56,826 bases of DNA from Ardenticatenaceae bacterium (GTDB taxonomy: Bacteria > Chloroflexota > Anaerolineae > Promineifilales > Promineifilaceae): the NCBI GenBank assembly GCA_030065875.1, contig JASJCR010000029.1:1-56826 (forward strand), written 5' to 3'. The position numbers and the translations under genes are program-made. This document shows positions 8,016-16,453 of this stretch, one piece after another. Numbering within the stretch: position 1 is the stretch's first letter; every line of letters begins with the position of its first letter. Under the pieces are notes generated by a model that was not told the DNA's origin, did not search any database, and worked only from the letters and a program-made list of their open reading frames with translations.

Positions 8016-8471
8016 GTGAGCAGAATGAGAACTAGGCGCCGAGCAAGACGAATTACACTAGAAGTACTTTACGAGTACGATATCGCCGGTCATGAAGCGG
8101 TCGAAATTTTAGAACGACGGCTTGAAGATCAGCCGATGGAAAGCACCGGGGCGGAATTTGCCCGGCAGCTTGTCACCGGTATCCTCGATTTTCAAGAGCG
8201 GATGGATTCAATCATTTCTCGCTACGCTCCTGAATGGCCCCTCGATCAAATGGCGGTCATCGATCGCAACATTCTGCGCATTGCCATCTACGAATTCCTG
8301 ATTGATGGGGAAACACCGGTGAAAGTGGCCATAAACGAAGCGGTGGAGCTGGCCAAAACGTATGGTTCAGACAGCGCCCCTCGCTTTGTAAACGGTGTTT
8401 TAGGTACATTGGCCGATGAAGCGGAAGTCTTACACCAGGAATTGGTTAAACCGGCCGAGCTCACCATTTAA
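8016..8471 (+). CDS. nusB: Transcription antitermination protein NusB
   Basis: An all-helical RNA-binding factor that, with NusE/S10, binds boxA in rRNA leaders. The basic MRTRRRARR start, the [13 protein letters not shown] helix near residue 88 and [14 protein letters not shown] with FVNGVLG are characteristic. The 151-residue length is normal. Two starts are possible: GTG 8016 or ATG 8025; the sequence GGGTGAG lies a few nucleotides before the ATG. The gene follows the Asp23-like gene, probably cotranscribed. Confidence 0.93.
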   Translation: MSRMRTRRRARRITLEVLYEYDIAGHEAVEILERRLEDQPMESTGAEFARQLVTGILDFQERMDSIISRYAPEWPLDQMAVIDRNILRIAIYEFLIDGETPVKVAINEAVELAKTYGSDSAPRFVNGVLGTLADEAEVLHQELVKPAELTI

Positions 8472-8612
8472 ATTTCCTTTTTTCAAAGTTGACGATTCAT
8501 TTCTCCCCAAAATCGTCGCCCCATTCTTAATTCTCAAATTTTATATAAAACCAACGGGACGTATTGATCGATTTCTGGTAGATTAGGCAAAAATGACCCG
8601 GAATGTACGCCC

Positions 8613-9086
8613 ATGACTCAAACCCCGTCACCGATTTATTGTCAGGATGAATTTGGCCAGCTTTTTCCCATTCCTCACGATGCGGTTGAAGAAAAAACGG
8701 CCGTTTTTGGGATCTTGCTCGAAGGGCAAAAAGTGCTGCTGCAGGTAAATCCCGTGACCGATTTATTAGAGCTGCCGGGGGGCGTGCTCGAAAACAATCA
8801 ATCGTTTGATCAGGGGCTCAGACAATTGTTCCGCGGGGCAACAGGGGCGGAAACGACCCTAGGGGATTTGGTTTTTGTCAATCAGAGCTTTCACAAAGTT
8901 GAAACCGGGGGGGTAAAACAGGCCAACTTGTTTTTCCGACTGTGGCGCGCGACGACCAGTAAACGGCATTTTATTGACTTTGACAACCCACTGCGGCCGC
9001 AATGGGTCCCGCTGCGGGAGCTCGAGCGCAGCAAGCTGCAGTTCGGGTTTGATGCCATTCACGCAGCCGCGGCTTTTTCCGCTTGA
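8613..9086 (+). CDS. Degenerate Nudix-fold protein
   Basis: A 157-residue protein with Nudix-like layout: FGILLEGQKVLLQV, then LPGGVLENNQSF as the front of a Nudix box. The catalytic REUxEE part is replaced by RQLFRG, so the metal-binding glutamates are absent, and the following helix keeps only the fold pattern. I infer a non-hydrolytic Nudix domain, possibly a ligand sensor or binding protein. It precedes pheS but is separated by a promoter whose -35 box overlaps its stop codon. Partner and substrate unknown. Confidence 0.65.
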   Translation: MTQTPSPIYCQDEFGQLFPIPHDAVEEKTAVFGILLEGQKVLLQVNPVTDLLELPGGVLENNQSFDQGLRQLFRGATGAETTLGDLVFVNQSFHKVETGGVKQANLFFRLWRATTSKRHFIDFDNPLRPQWVPLRELERSKLQFGFDAIHAAAAFSA

Positions 9087-9111
9087 CGATCCCCTCTAAA
9101 AATGCTACTAT
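9083..9111 (+). promoter_or_regulatory. Predicted promoter of the pheST leader
   Basis: TTGACG (9083-9088), a 17-bp spacer and TACTAT (9106-9111). It overlaps the stop codon of the Nudix-like gene and would start transcription near 9118, just ahead of the leader peptide. Confidence 0.7.
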
Positions 9112-9121
9112 GCCGCCCGGA

Positions 9122-9220
9122 ATGACAATTAAAAACGATAAAACCATCCACCGATTTATGAGCTTTGGCTTTTTTACCAGCCGGTTTCAACCCGCGCAGG
9201 TTGACCGTTCATGTCTGTAA
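9122..9220 (+). CDS. Phe-rich leader peptide of the pheST attenuator
   Basis: A 32-codon frame (ATG 9122 to TAA 9218-9220) with an internal in-frame ATG at 9158 that would give a 20-residue form beginning MSFGFFTSRF. Phe codons fall at residues 12, 15, 17, 18 and 22 of the long form, the clustering expected where charged tRNA-Phe is sensed. The first ATG is within a few nucleotides of the predicted transcription start, so it may be leaderless; no Shine-Dalgarno is seen for either start. A Rho-independent terminator lies 40 nt downstream and pheS 214 nt downstream. The role is inferred by analogy with the pheM leader of E. coli pheST; the sequence itself is unrelated. Confidence 0.65.
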   Translation: MTIKNDKTIHRFMSFGFFTSRFQPAQVDRSCL

Positions 9221-9283
9221 GACGCCAAAACGGTTAAGCCAGATCACAAAAGATCCACAGGCGCGGAAATCCGCGCTTTTTTT
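9192..9283 (+). terminator. Attenuator terminator upstream of pheS
   Basis: The terminator is a perfect 7-bp stem GCGCGGA/TCCGCGC (9261-9267 with 9270-9276) followed by seven Ts. Its 5' arm can instead pair with CCGCGC at 9192-9197 inside the leader peptide frame, and TTGACCGTT (9201-9209) pairs with AACGGTTAA (9229-9237) in a 9-bp stem that spans the leader stop codon. These mutually dependent pairings are what an attenuator requires; the exact antiterminator is not resolved by eye. Confidence 0.65.
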
Positions 9284-9329
9284 ATTTTTATCGGCAGATC
9301 ACGAGTGGATTACCGAAAATCTTAAAAAA

Positions 9330-9397
9330 CAGCCGCAGATTTCACGGATTAGCCCGGAAATTGTCCAGTAATCTGCGAACCTATTGTAAATCACTTA
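9330..9397. repeat. Dispersed intergenic repeat, partial copy
   Basis: Contains the elements AGCCGCAGATTTCACGGATT, AATCTGCGAAC and TTGTAAATCACTTA shared with copies at 28704-28799 and 56726-56826. Confidence 0.6.
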
Positions 9398-9434
9398 ACT
9401 ATAATTTTTTAAACTCAAACCGATCGGAACCATT

Positions 9435-10460
9435 ATGATTGAACAAGTTGACCAACTCTATCAAGAGGCCCTGTCCAATTTAAAAACGGCTGAATCCAGC
9501 GAGGCGTTAACCAGCTGGTATCGCAACACGCTGGGCACCAAAGGCAATATCCAGCTTCTGACCCGGCAAATCGGCCAGCTCACAAAAGAAGAGCGACCGG
9601 CCTTCGGCAAACGCATCAATGAAGTAAAGCAGGCGCTGCAGGAAGCGCTCGATGCCCGCACGGCCGAAGTCAAAGCCGTAGAGTTAGAGGCCGAAATCGC
9701 CGGCGGAGCGATTGATGTCACCCTGCCCGGCCGCAGGCGGGCCAACGGCCGGCTGCATGTGGCCACCAAAACCCTGCGAGAAATCTACGCCATCTGGGCT
9801 GATATGGGGTTCCAAATTTACCGCAGTCGGGATGTTGAGACCGATGAATACAATTTCGAGCTGCTCAACATTCCCCAACACCATCCGGCCCGCGATATGT
9901 GGGACACTTTTCACACCACGACCCCCAGCGTGATTTTGCGCACCCACACCAGCCCCGGTCAAATTCACGCCATGCGCGAATATTACCCGGAACCGATCCG
10001 GGTCATTTTGCCCGGTATGTGCTATCGCTACGAGCAAATTACCGCCCGCAGCGAGATTCAGTTCCATCAAATTGAAGGGTTGGCCGTCGGCCGGGATATC
10101 ACCTTCACCGACTTAAAAGGCACGTTGACCAGCTTCGCCCGGCGCATGTTTGGGCAAGAGCGCAAGGTGCGCTTCCGCGCCAACTACTTCCCCTTCACGG
10201 AACCCAGCGCGGAGATGGATGTTGAGTGCATTTTGTGCAACGGGTCCGGCTGCAACGTGTGTAAACACACCGGCTGGCTTGAAATTTTGGGGTGCGGCAT
10301 GGTCCATCCCACCGTCTTGAAAAATGGGGGGTACGACCCGGAAGAGTATTCCGGATTCGCCTTCGGAATGGGTCCGGAACGGATCGCCATGCTCAAATAC
10401 GGGATCGATGACATTCGCTATTTCTGGTCAAATGACCTGCGCTTTTTAGAGCAATTTTAG
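9435..10460 (+). CDS. pheS: Phenylalanyl-tRNA synthetase alpha subunit
   Basis: Catalytic subunit of the heterotetrameric enzyme that charges tRNA-Phe. The N-terminal coiled coil (about residues 1-90) binds tRNA; class II motif 2 (FHQIEGLAVG) and motif 3 (GFAFGMGPERIAML) are intact, as is RFRANYFPFTEPSAE. The Cys-rich segment CILCNGSGCNVC is the usual one in bacterial PheS. The length of 341 residues is typical. Expression is probably set by the attenuator described upstream; pheT follows after 86 nt. Confidence 0.97.
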   Translation: MIEQVDQLYQEALSNLKTAESSEALTSWYRNTLGTKGNIQLLTRQIGQLTKEERPAFGKRINEVKQALQEALDARTAEVKAVELEAEIAGGAIDVTLPGRRRANGRLHVATKTLREIYAIWADMGFQIYRSRDVETDEYNFELLNIPQHHPARDMWDTFHTTTPSVILRTHTSPGQIHAMREYYPEPIRVILPGMCYRYEQITARSEIQFHQIEGLAVGRDITFTDLKGTLTSFARRMFGQERKVRFRANYFPFTEPSAEMDVECILCNGSGCNVCKHTGWLEILGCGMVHPTVLKNGGYDPEEYSGFAFGMGPERIAMLKYGIDDIRYFWSNDLRFLEQF

Positions 10461-10546
10461 AAATTTTCCCGCGGATTTACTCCCGAAAACTGTGACAATC
10501 CGTGGTCTTTAGAAGTAAAGTTTTTTAGAGTGGTTAATTAACTATT

Positions 10547-13087
10547 ATGCTTATCCCAATTTCATGGTTAAAAGAATATGTTGATGTCGAGCTGCCGGTG
10601 GAAGAGCTGGCTGAGCTTTTGACCATCGCCGGTCTCGAAGTCCAAGGGATCGACTATATCGGCATTCCCGGAGGAAACGACCCCAATCGCCTGATTTGGG
10701 ATCGCGAGCTGCTCGTTATCGGCCAAATTCTGAAAGTTGAGCAGCATCCCAATGCGGATCGGCTGGTTTTGGCCACGGTCGATTACGGTCGGGAAGAGGA
10801 TGAGGTCGTCGTCACCGGAGCCCCCAACCTGTTCGGATTTGTCGGACAGGGCGATCTATCGAGCCGCCACATTTTGACCCCGTTTGCCATGGAAGGGGCC
10901 ACCGTTTATGACGGCCACAAAGAAGGGCAGGTCAAAATGAAGCTAAAAGGGAAAGCCCTGCGCGGTATTTACAACCGCTGCATGGTCTGTTCCGCGAAAG
11001 AGCTGGGGCTGGGAGAAGATCACGAAGGGATCATGCTCTTCACCGCGGCCGATTTAAACCTGGAGGCGCTGGCTCCCGGCACTCCGCTCCAAGACGTCTT
11101 TGGTGACGCGGTACTCGATATCGAAATTATTCCCAACATCGCCCGCTGCGCCTCGATCATTGGGGTGGCGCGTGAAGTGGCCGCTTTGACCGAACAGGCG
11201 GTTCGCTACCCATCGTATGAAGTCCATATGGACGGCCCGCCGGTTGAGGGCAAGGTCAAAATCACTACGGACAACCCGGAACTCAACCCACGCTTCACCG
11301 CCCTGGTTATTGAAGGAGTAGAGCATAGACCCAGCCCGCTGTGGATGCAGCGACGAATCGAAATGGCCGGTCAGCGCCCCATTAACGTCATTGTGGACAT
11401 CTCCAACTACGTCATGCTGGAAATGGGTCAGCCCAACCACACCTTTGATTACGATTACATGCGCGGCCGCGCAGATCGATATGATCCCGATGGGCCAGTT
11501 CACATCATTACCCGGCTGGCTCACGAAGGGGAAACGTTAATCACGCTAGACGGCAGCGAACGGGAGATGCCCGATTACACGATTCTGGTCACCGACCCCC
11601 AGGGCAATCTGTCGGTAGGGGGGATCATGGGTGGGCAAAACAGCGAAATTAACGGCAGCACCACCAACGTGTTGCTCGAAGCGGCCGCCTGGAATTTCAT
11701 CAACATTCGCCGCAGCTCACACGCCTTAAAGCTCAATACCGAAGCTGGATTTCGCTTCAGTCGCGGGGTGCATCCCAGCCAGGCGGTTTTGGGAGCTAGA
11801 CGGGCCGCGGAGCTGATGCGCATTTATGCCGGGGGCACGGTAAACAACGGGATCATTGATTATTATCCGGCCCCTCCGGATCCGGCCGTGATCGAGATTG
11901 ATCTGCCCTATATTCATCGCTGGTCCGGTCTTGATTTATCGGCCGAGCATTGTGCAGATCTGTTGAGGCGGCTTGAATTTGAGGTCGAGGTGTCCGGCGA
12001 TCACCTGGTTGTATCCGCCCCGGATCATCGACTGGACATCGAAGGCAAACACGATGTCGTCGAAGAAATTTGCCGGGTTTACGGTTTTGATAAGCTGCCC
12101 TCAACCGATATGTCCGATGTTTTGCCGCCTCAACGAGGCAATGAAGAACTCGACCGCGAGGAGATGGTCAAGGATTTGCTGGTCCGTCTTGGCCTGCAGG
12201 AAGTGATCACCTACCGCCTCACGACACCGGAACGGGAATCCAAATTAATCACTAGTGGCACACCTGATGACCGGCCATATATCACTCTGGCCAACGCCAT
12301 TTCGGTTGATCGAGTAGCCATGCGCCACAGCTTGCTGGCTTCGGTGGCTGAAGTTGCGGCAGATAACAGCCGTCACGCCGATCGCATCGCCCTGTTCGAA
12401 ACCGGTCTGGTGTATGTTCTCGGGGAAGAGGGGGTCCTGCCGGATGAACTGCCCCGTCTGGCTCTTCTCCTAAACGGACAGCGCAATTTCGAAGCGTGGC
12501 AAGATGGCAATGCGCCCGGCTCTCTCGATTTCTACGACCTCAAAGGGATCATCGAATCGCTTGTTGAAGAATTTCACATCAGCGGGTTCCGAGTTGAAGT
12601 AGGAGAACATCCATCCTTTCGCCCCGGCCGGACCGCCCGCCTGTGGATAAACGAGACCCATTTGGGCTGGATGGGTGAACTCCATCCACTGGCCGTTGAG
12701 GCGCTCAACTTTTACACGGAAGATCCGGTTCTAGCGGCCGAAATGGACCTGGGTTTGCTGATGCGGAAAATGCGGCCGGCCATCAAGTTCACCCCGATCA
12801 TGAATTATCCGGCGGTCAATGAAGATTTAGCGGTGATTGTTGATAAGTCGATCACTGCGGCGGCCGTCAAAGAAACAATTGAAAAAGCGGGCGGTTTCCT
12901 GCTGCAAAAAGTGACCTTATTTGATGTGTACGAAGGTGATCCGATTGCGGCGCATCAGCGCAGCCTGGCTTATCACCTTTCCTTCCAGTCGCCGTCAAAA
13001 ACTTTAAAGGATAGGGATGTTGCCAAACTGCGCCAAAAAATTATCGGCCAGCTCGAACGACGACTCGGCGCGAAATTGCGAGGATAA
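10547..13087 (+). CDS. pheT: Phenylalanyl-tRNA synthetase beta subunit
   Basis: Structural and editing subunit of PheRS. From the N-terminus: MLIPISWLKEYVD start, an EMAP-type tRNA-binding domain (around residues 45-190), the B3/B4 editing domain, B5 (about 450-520), the catalytic-like domain and a C-terminal ferredoxin-like anticodon-binding domain ending in LERRLGAKLRG. At 846 residues it is slightly longer than average, mainly from loops in the tRNA-binding region. It overlaps no other gene and is probably cotranscribed with pheS. Confidence 0.97.
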   Translation: MLIPISWLKEYVDVELPVEELAELLTIAGLEVQGIDYIGIPGGNDPNRLIWDRELLVIGQILKVEQHPNADRLVLATVDYGREEDEVVVTGAPNLFGFVGQGDLSSRHILTPFAMEGATVYDGHKEGQVKMKLKGKALRGIYNRCMVCSAKELGLGEDHEGIMLFTAADLNLEALAPGTPLQDVFGDAVLDIEIIPNIARCASIIGVAREVAALTEQAVRYPSYEVHMDGPPVEGKVKITTDNPELNPRFTALVIEGVEHRPSPLWMQRRIEMAGQRPINVIVDISNYVMLEMGQPNHTFDYDYMRGRADRYDPDGPVHIITRLAHEGETLITLDGSEREMPDYTILVTDPQGNLSVGGIMGGQNSEINGSTTNVLLEAAAWNFINIRRSSHALKLNTEAGFRFSRGVHPSQAVLGARRAAELMRIYAGGTVNNGIIDYYPAPPDPAVIEIDLPYIHRWSGLDLSAEHCADLLRRLEFEVEVSGDHLVVSAPDHRLDIEGKHDVVEEICRVYGFDKLPSTDMSDVLPPQRGNEELDREEMVKDLLVRLGLQEVITYRLTTPERESKLITSGTPDDRPYITLANAISVDRVAMRHSLLASVAEVAADNSRHADRIALFETGLVYVLGEEGVLPDELPRLALLLNGQRNFEAWQDGNAPGSLDFYDLKGIIESLVEEFHISGFRVEVGEHPSFRPGRTARLWINETHLGWMGELHPLAVEALNFYTEDPVLAAEMDLGLLMRKMRPAIKFTPIMNYPAVNEDLAVIVDKSITAAAVKETIEKAGGFLLQKVTLFDVYEGDPIAAHQRSLAYHLSFQSPSKTLKDRDVAKLRQKIIGQLERRLGAKLRG

Positions 13088-13178
13088 GTGTGATTGTTAA
13101 ACGGTTAAAGTGGTGGTAAAACACTGCAGGCTGATTAAACCCAAGCTTCACTTTATACAAATCACTTTATAAGGAAAA

Positions 13179-13937
13179 ATGTCTATTTTAGCCCTCCCCA
13201 TACGCTGGTTTTACCTGATTGTCGTCCGAATTTTTTTTGCTCTCTTTACCCGGTTAAAAATCGAAGGTTTAGAAAACATTCCCCACAAAAATGAAGGGCC
13301 GCTGGTCATCGTTAGCAATCATTTCAGTATGTTTGAAGTACCGTTGCTGGCTCGAATTTTGCCCAAAGTACCAACCTATTTTGGAGCGAAGGAATTGCTC
13401 GAGGATCCGGTTGTCAGATATGGGGCCATAGGCTTTAAAAACGAGATCATTTTTGTGCGGCGGGGAAAGGTAGACCGGGAGGCGCTTAAAGCGGCCCAGC
13501 GCATGCTTCAGGAAAAAGGATGGCTGTCCATTTTTCCCGAAGGGGGCATTACGGAATTAACTGTGGCCATGTCAGGCAGAGGTGAATCAACGGCTCACCT
13601 TGTCGGACACAATTCTCGGGTTGAGGGGAATTTACTGCCGGCTCTCCCCGGCGCCGCTTTTCTGGCGGCCCAAACCCACGCCCACGTTTTGCCCATCGCT
13701 ATTATAGGGACGGAAAAATTAGAAGGAAATCTCAACCTACGGAAAAAAATCGATGTTGTCGTGCGGATTGGGCCGGTTTATGGGCCACTTATGGTGCCTG
13801 ACCATTTACGCGGCCGCGAACGAAGGGAAGCGATTAATCGATACGGGCACGGCATGATGGAGGCGGTTGCGCGCCTCATGCCCCCAGGCAACCGCGGTCA
13901 TTATCAATATGTTGACCAACCGGTTAGTGAAGCCTAA
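13179..13937 (+). CDS. PlsC-like 1-acylglycerol-3-phosphate acyltransferase
   Basis: A 252-residue membrane-associated acyltransferase of the PlsC family, expected to acylate lysophosphatidate in phospholipid synthesis. A hydrophobic N-terminus (residues about 3-25) precedes the NHFSMFEVP motif. This is the HX4D box, but with Glu53 in place of the usual Asp after His48. The FPEGGITE block replaces the usual FPEGTRS. A stretch around residues 125-165 is longer than in short PlsC proteins. The gene's last 4 nt overlap the end of the opposing STAS gene. Substrate specificity is uncertain. Confidence 0.8.
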   Translation: MSILALPIRWFYLIVVRIFFALFTRLKIEGLENIPHKNEGPLVIVSNHFSMFEVPLLARILPKVPTYFGAKELLEDPVVRYGAIGFKNEIIFVRRGKVDREALKAAQRMLQEKGWLSIFPEGGITELTVAMSGRGESTAHLVGHNSRVEGNLLPALPGAAFLAAQTHAHVLPIAIIGTEKLEGNLNLRKKIDVVVRIGPVYGPLMVPDHLRGRERREAINRYGHGMMEAVARLMPPGNRGHYQYVDQPVSEA

Positions 13938-14338
13938 AACGAGATATCAGCAGAATCGGAATAATAAGAGGATTGAATCGAGGGGGAGTTGTCCTGTGAC
14001 TTTGTCAGCGCCTGGAGAGCCTGCTCCATTACATCGTAAATTGCAAAAAAACGGTGAAAGTTGGTCAACCGCAGAGTAGCTTCAACCCGCTCGTTCGGTT
14101 CGGCCAAGACCAATGTGCCACCTTGATTGCGCATATGCCTCAACCCGCTGACCAAGGCGCTAAGGCCGCTGCTGTCCAAAAACGACACGTCGCCTAAATC
14201 AACCACGAGAAAACGATAACCCTGACGGGACACAAGTTCAAAATTTGAGCGGAGTATATGGGATGACATGACGTCAATTCGGCCGGAAAGCCGAGTGATT
14301 GCCACATGCTCATTGATTTTTTCAACTTGGAAGCCCAC
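13934..14338 (-). CDS. STAS-domain anti-sigma factor antagonist
   Basis: A 134-residue single STAS domain of the SpoIIAA/RsbV type. VDLGDVSFLDSSGLSALV holds the regulatory serines Ser56/Ser57; Ser57 matches the phosphorylated Ser58 of SpoIIAA. Such proteins are phosphorylated by an RsbW-like kinase and control a sigma factor or another partner. No kinase or sigma gene is adjacent, so the partner is unknown. The start is GTG with GAGGT 5 nt upstream. Convergent with plsC, sharing 4 nt. Confidence 0.88.
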   Translation of the reverse strand: MGFQVEKINEHVAITRLSGRIDVMSSHILRSNFELVSRQGYRFLVVDLGDVSFLDSSGLSALVSGLRHMRNQGGTLVLAEPNERVEATLRLTNFHRFFAIYDVMEQALQALTKSQDNSPSIQSSYYSDSADISF

Positions 14339-14514
14339 GGCTACCTCACAGGTTCTTCAAAAGGTCAGTTGCAGTGTATACCTAAAAACCCTTTTGATAC
14401 AGCACAGGAATAGGTGCTTTTTAAACGGTGACTGTCCTTTTATTCTCCCCTTTTCAGCTTACAGCTAACCTTTCTTTGGCCGAGAAACAAAGAATATAGC
14501 CTTAAATGGAGCAT

Positions 14515-16449
14515 TTAGGGCCCCAAAAGAAATTCAACCGCATCTGCCTGTGGGTTGGCCGCCTCATCCAAAACGGGAATGTTCTCCAGGGACGGGTAAA
14601 GATACATTCCGGTTCGCATGACAAATGGACGTTGGGCACTGACCGGTACGGATAGCAAAAATTGACTGAGCACGGTATCGCCTTCCTGCCACTGTCCGGC
14701 CGCAAACGCCGCCTCATCAGACTGAGCGATACGCTCACCCAACCCATCCTGCAAATGGTTGAAGAAGTGATAATCAACCGCGTTGGCGTTACCAACTCGC
14801 CACAGGATGCGCCAGCGGCCGTCCACATTCAAGGGATCGTGACCAAGCAGGCTGACAAAATTGGCCAGCATCGGCTGAGGATCCAACATCCGACCCATCA
14901 GCGGGGCTGACCCTCCGGGCAGAGTGTAAACGGTAATTAACCCCTCATCCGGCCGCAGCGGGAAGCGCTGGACCTCGCTGGAGAGCTGATCATAAGCGGC
15001 TTCTAAAGAAAATCTGCCCGGTATCACCAGGACCGCGCTGTCCTCCTGAGGAAACACGGCCGAGCGGGTCACGTCAACAAAGCGGTGTGGGAGCTGTCGA
15101 AAATGAAGGTCATATACGGCCGCTTCCCCATCAATCTGTGGATCTTCTCCAGTGCCGGCAATTAACACCTCATTTACCGCCCCCGATTGAATGAGCTGGC
15201 GCGTGTACGCAACGGCCGCCAGCTGAAAACGGAGCGGTTCCCCAAAACCACCCGGTGTGGAATTCGTTACCAAAAAAAGCAGAAGAGCCCCCCACACGTA
15301 AACCTGCCAGGCGGCCGAGACGAGCAAAAGCCCCCCACCCCACCATTTTGAGTCGGCAAACAACCGCTCAAATCCGATCCCGGCCACAATATACAAAACA
15401 GGCAGGGTGGGCAAAAAATAATGTAGTTCAACTGAGGAAGGAAACCACAAAAAGGTCACAATTGGAACGACAATCCAAACCGCCATAAACCGCCGGTAGC
15501 CGCTTTCGTGGACCGGCTTCATGGGCCCTTCAGGGAGGGTACCCCGGCCCACTGCCCACAATCCCGTTAGGAGCAGCAGCGACCAGAAAACGATTGCCGG
15601 CCAGCTAGAAACGACCCCATCGAGATAGGCTTGAAACGCGTTCGGGCCCGCCAGGGCGTGTATCTGCCAGCCGGAAAAGAGGCGAAAGGTATGGGAAAAG
15701 GGGGACCAGCTCCAACCGGAAACCTGCTCTCCGGTCGATGTGGCCAGGAGGGTCGACAACGATTGACCGGTGCGGCTCAAATAAATAAAGAAGGGCGCAG
15801 ACAAAACGCCGCCGCCAATCATCCCCAGCCCCACTTCCACCCAGCGAAGCGATCGCCAAAACAACAACAACAGAATTGCCGTGGCGAACAGTAGAGAAAC
15901 CGCTGAAAAATGAAGCTGAAACGCAAAAAGAGCCGTCAGGAAATGAACGATCAGCCAGCGCGGCCGTTTCTCGATCAGCGCTTTAACCCCGCTCAGGGCC
16001 CACAACACAACAAATAAAGGAAGCAGGTTTTGAGCCCAAATTTTCCGAGAATGGATAACCGCCCACGGGCTGACGGCGAACATCAAGGCTGCCACCAGTG
16101 CCGGGGTGCGTCCCCAGGTCCGTCTTACAAACCAATAAGTCAATCCCACAGCGGCCGTGTTAAGCAGTCCGGTAAAAATCGTGGGGGCATAAACGTGTTT
16201 CCAAAACGCAAGGGGCACGGCGTAAACCCAAACGCTGGCGGCAAAATTGGGGATTCCAACGGAGCTGCTAATCCCCCGTAGCGCAAAACTTTGCCCATCA
16301 GCCATGTCCCAAGCCAGGGTCAAGAGACGTGCTTCATCCGCCTTAAATTCGGTCCAGCCGGGGAAAGCGATGCGCAGCAGGGCGGCCGTCAGTAAAATCA
16401 AGGTAATTTGTACAGCTTCAAGATGCAGCCAGGCAGATAATTGTTTCAT
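14515..16449 (-). CDS. GT39/ArnT-like glycosyltransferase membrane protein
   Basis: A polytopic membrane protein of 644 residues with about 10-12 hydrophobic segments in the first 420 residues and a soluble C-terminal region. The first lumenal loop carries FKADEARLL, matching the acidic catalytic motif of GT-C enzymes such as ArnT/PMT that transfer a sugar from a polyprenyl-phosphate donor outside the membrane. The acceptor is unknown. ATG 16449 is preferred: it lies 4 nt after the stop of the upstream metallophosphoesterase, whereas a TTG start at 16467 would overlap it. Confidence 0.75.
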   Translation of the reverse strand: MKQLSAWLHLEAVQITLILLTAALLRIAFPGWTEFKADEARLLTLAWDMADGQSFALRGISSSVGIPNFAASVWVYAVPLAFWKHVYAPTIFTGLLNTAAVGLTYWFVRRTWGRTPALVAALMFAVSPWAVIHSRKIWAQNLLPLFVVLWALSGVKALIEKRPRWLIVHFLTALFAFQLHFSAVSLLFATAILLLLFWRSLRWVEVGLGMIGGGVLSAPFFIYLSRTGQSLSTLLATSTGEQVSGWSWSPFSHTFRLFSGWQIHALAGPNAFQAYLDGVVSSWPAIVFWSLLLLTGLWAVGRGTLPEGPMKPVHESGYRRFMAVWIVVPIVTFLWFPSSVELHYFLPTLPVLYIVAGIGFERLFADSKWWGGGLLLVSAAWQVYVWGALLLFLVTNSTPGGFGEPLRFQLAAVAYTRQLIQSGAVNEVLIAGTGEDPQIDGEAAVYDLHFRQLPHRFVDVTRSAVFPQEDSAVLVIPGRFSLEAAYDQLSSEVQRFPLRPDEGLITVYTLPGGSAPLMGRMLDPQPMLANFVSLLGHDPLNVDGRWRILWRVGNANAVDYHFFNHLQDGLGERIAQSDEAAFAAGQWQEGDTVLSQFLLSVPVSAQRPFVMRTGMYLYPSLENIPVLDEAANPQADAVEFLLGP

Positions 16450-16453
16450 AAAC

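Noticed and set aside
9165..9371. 68-codon frame overlapping the pheST leader
   Set aside because: It starts with a non-ATG codon in another frame, runs through the terminator and a dispersed repeat, and has no recognisable similarity. The Phe-rich frame and attenuator explain the region better.
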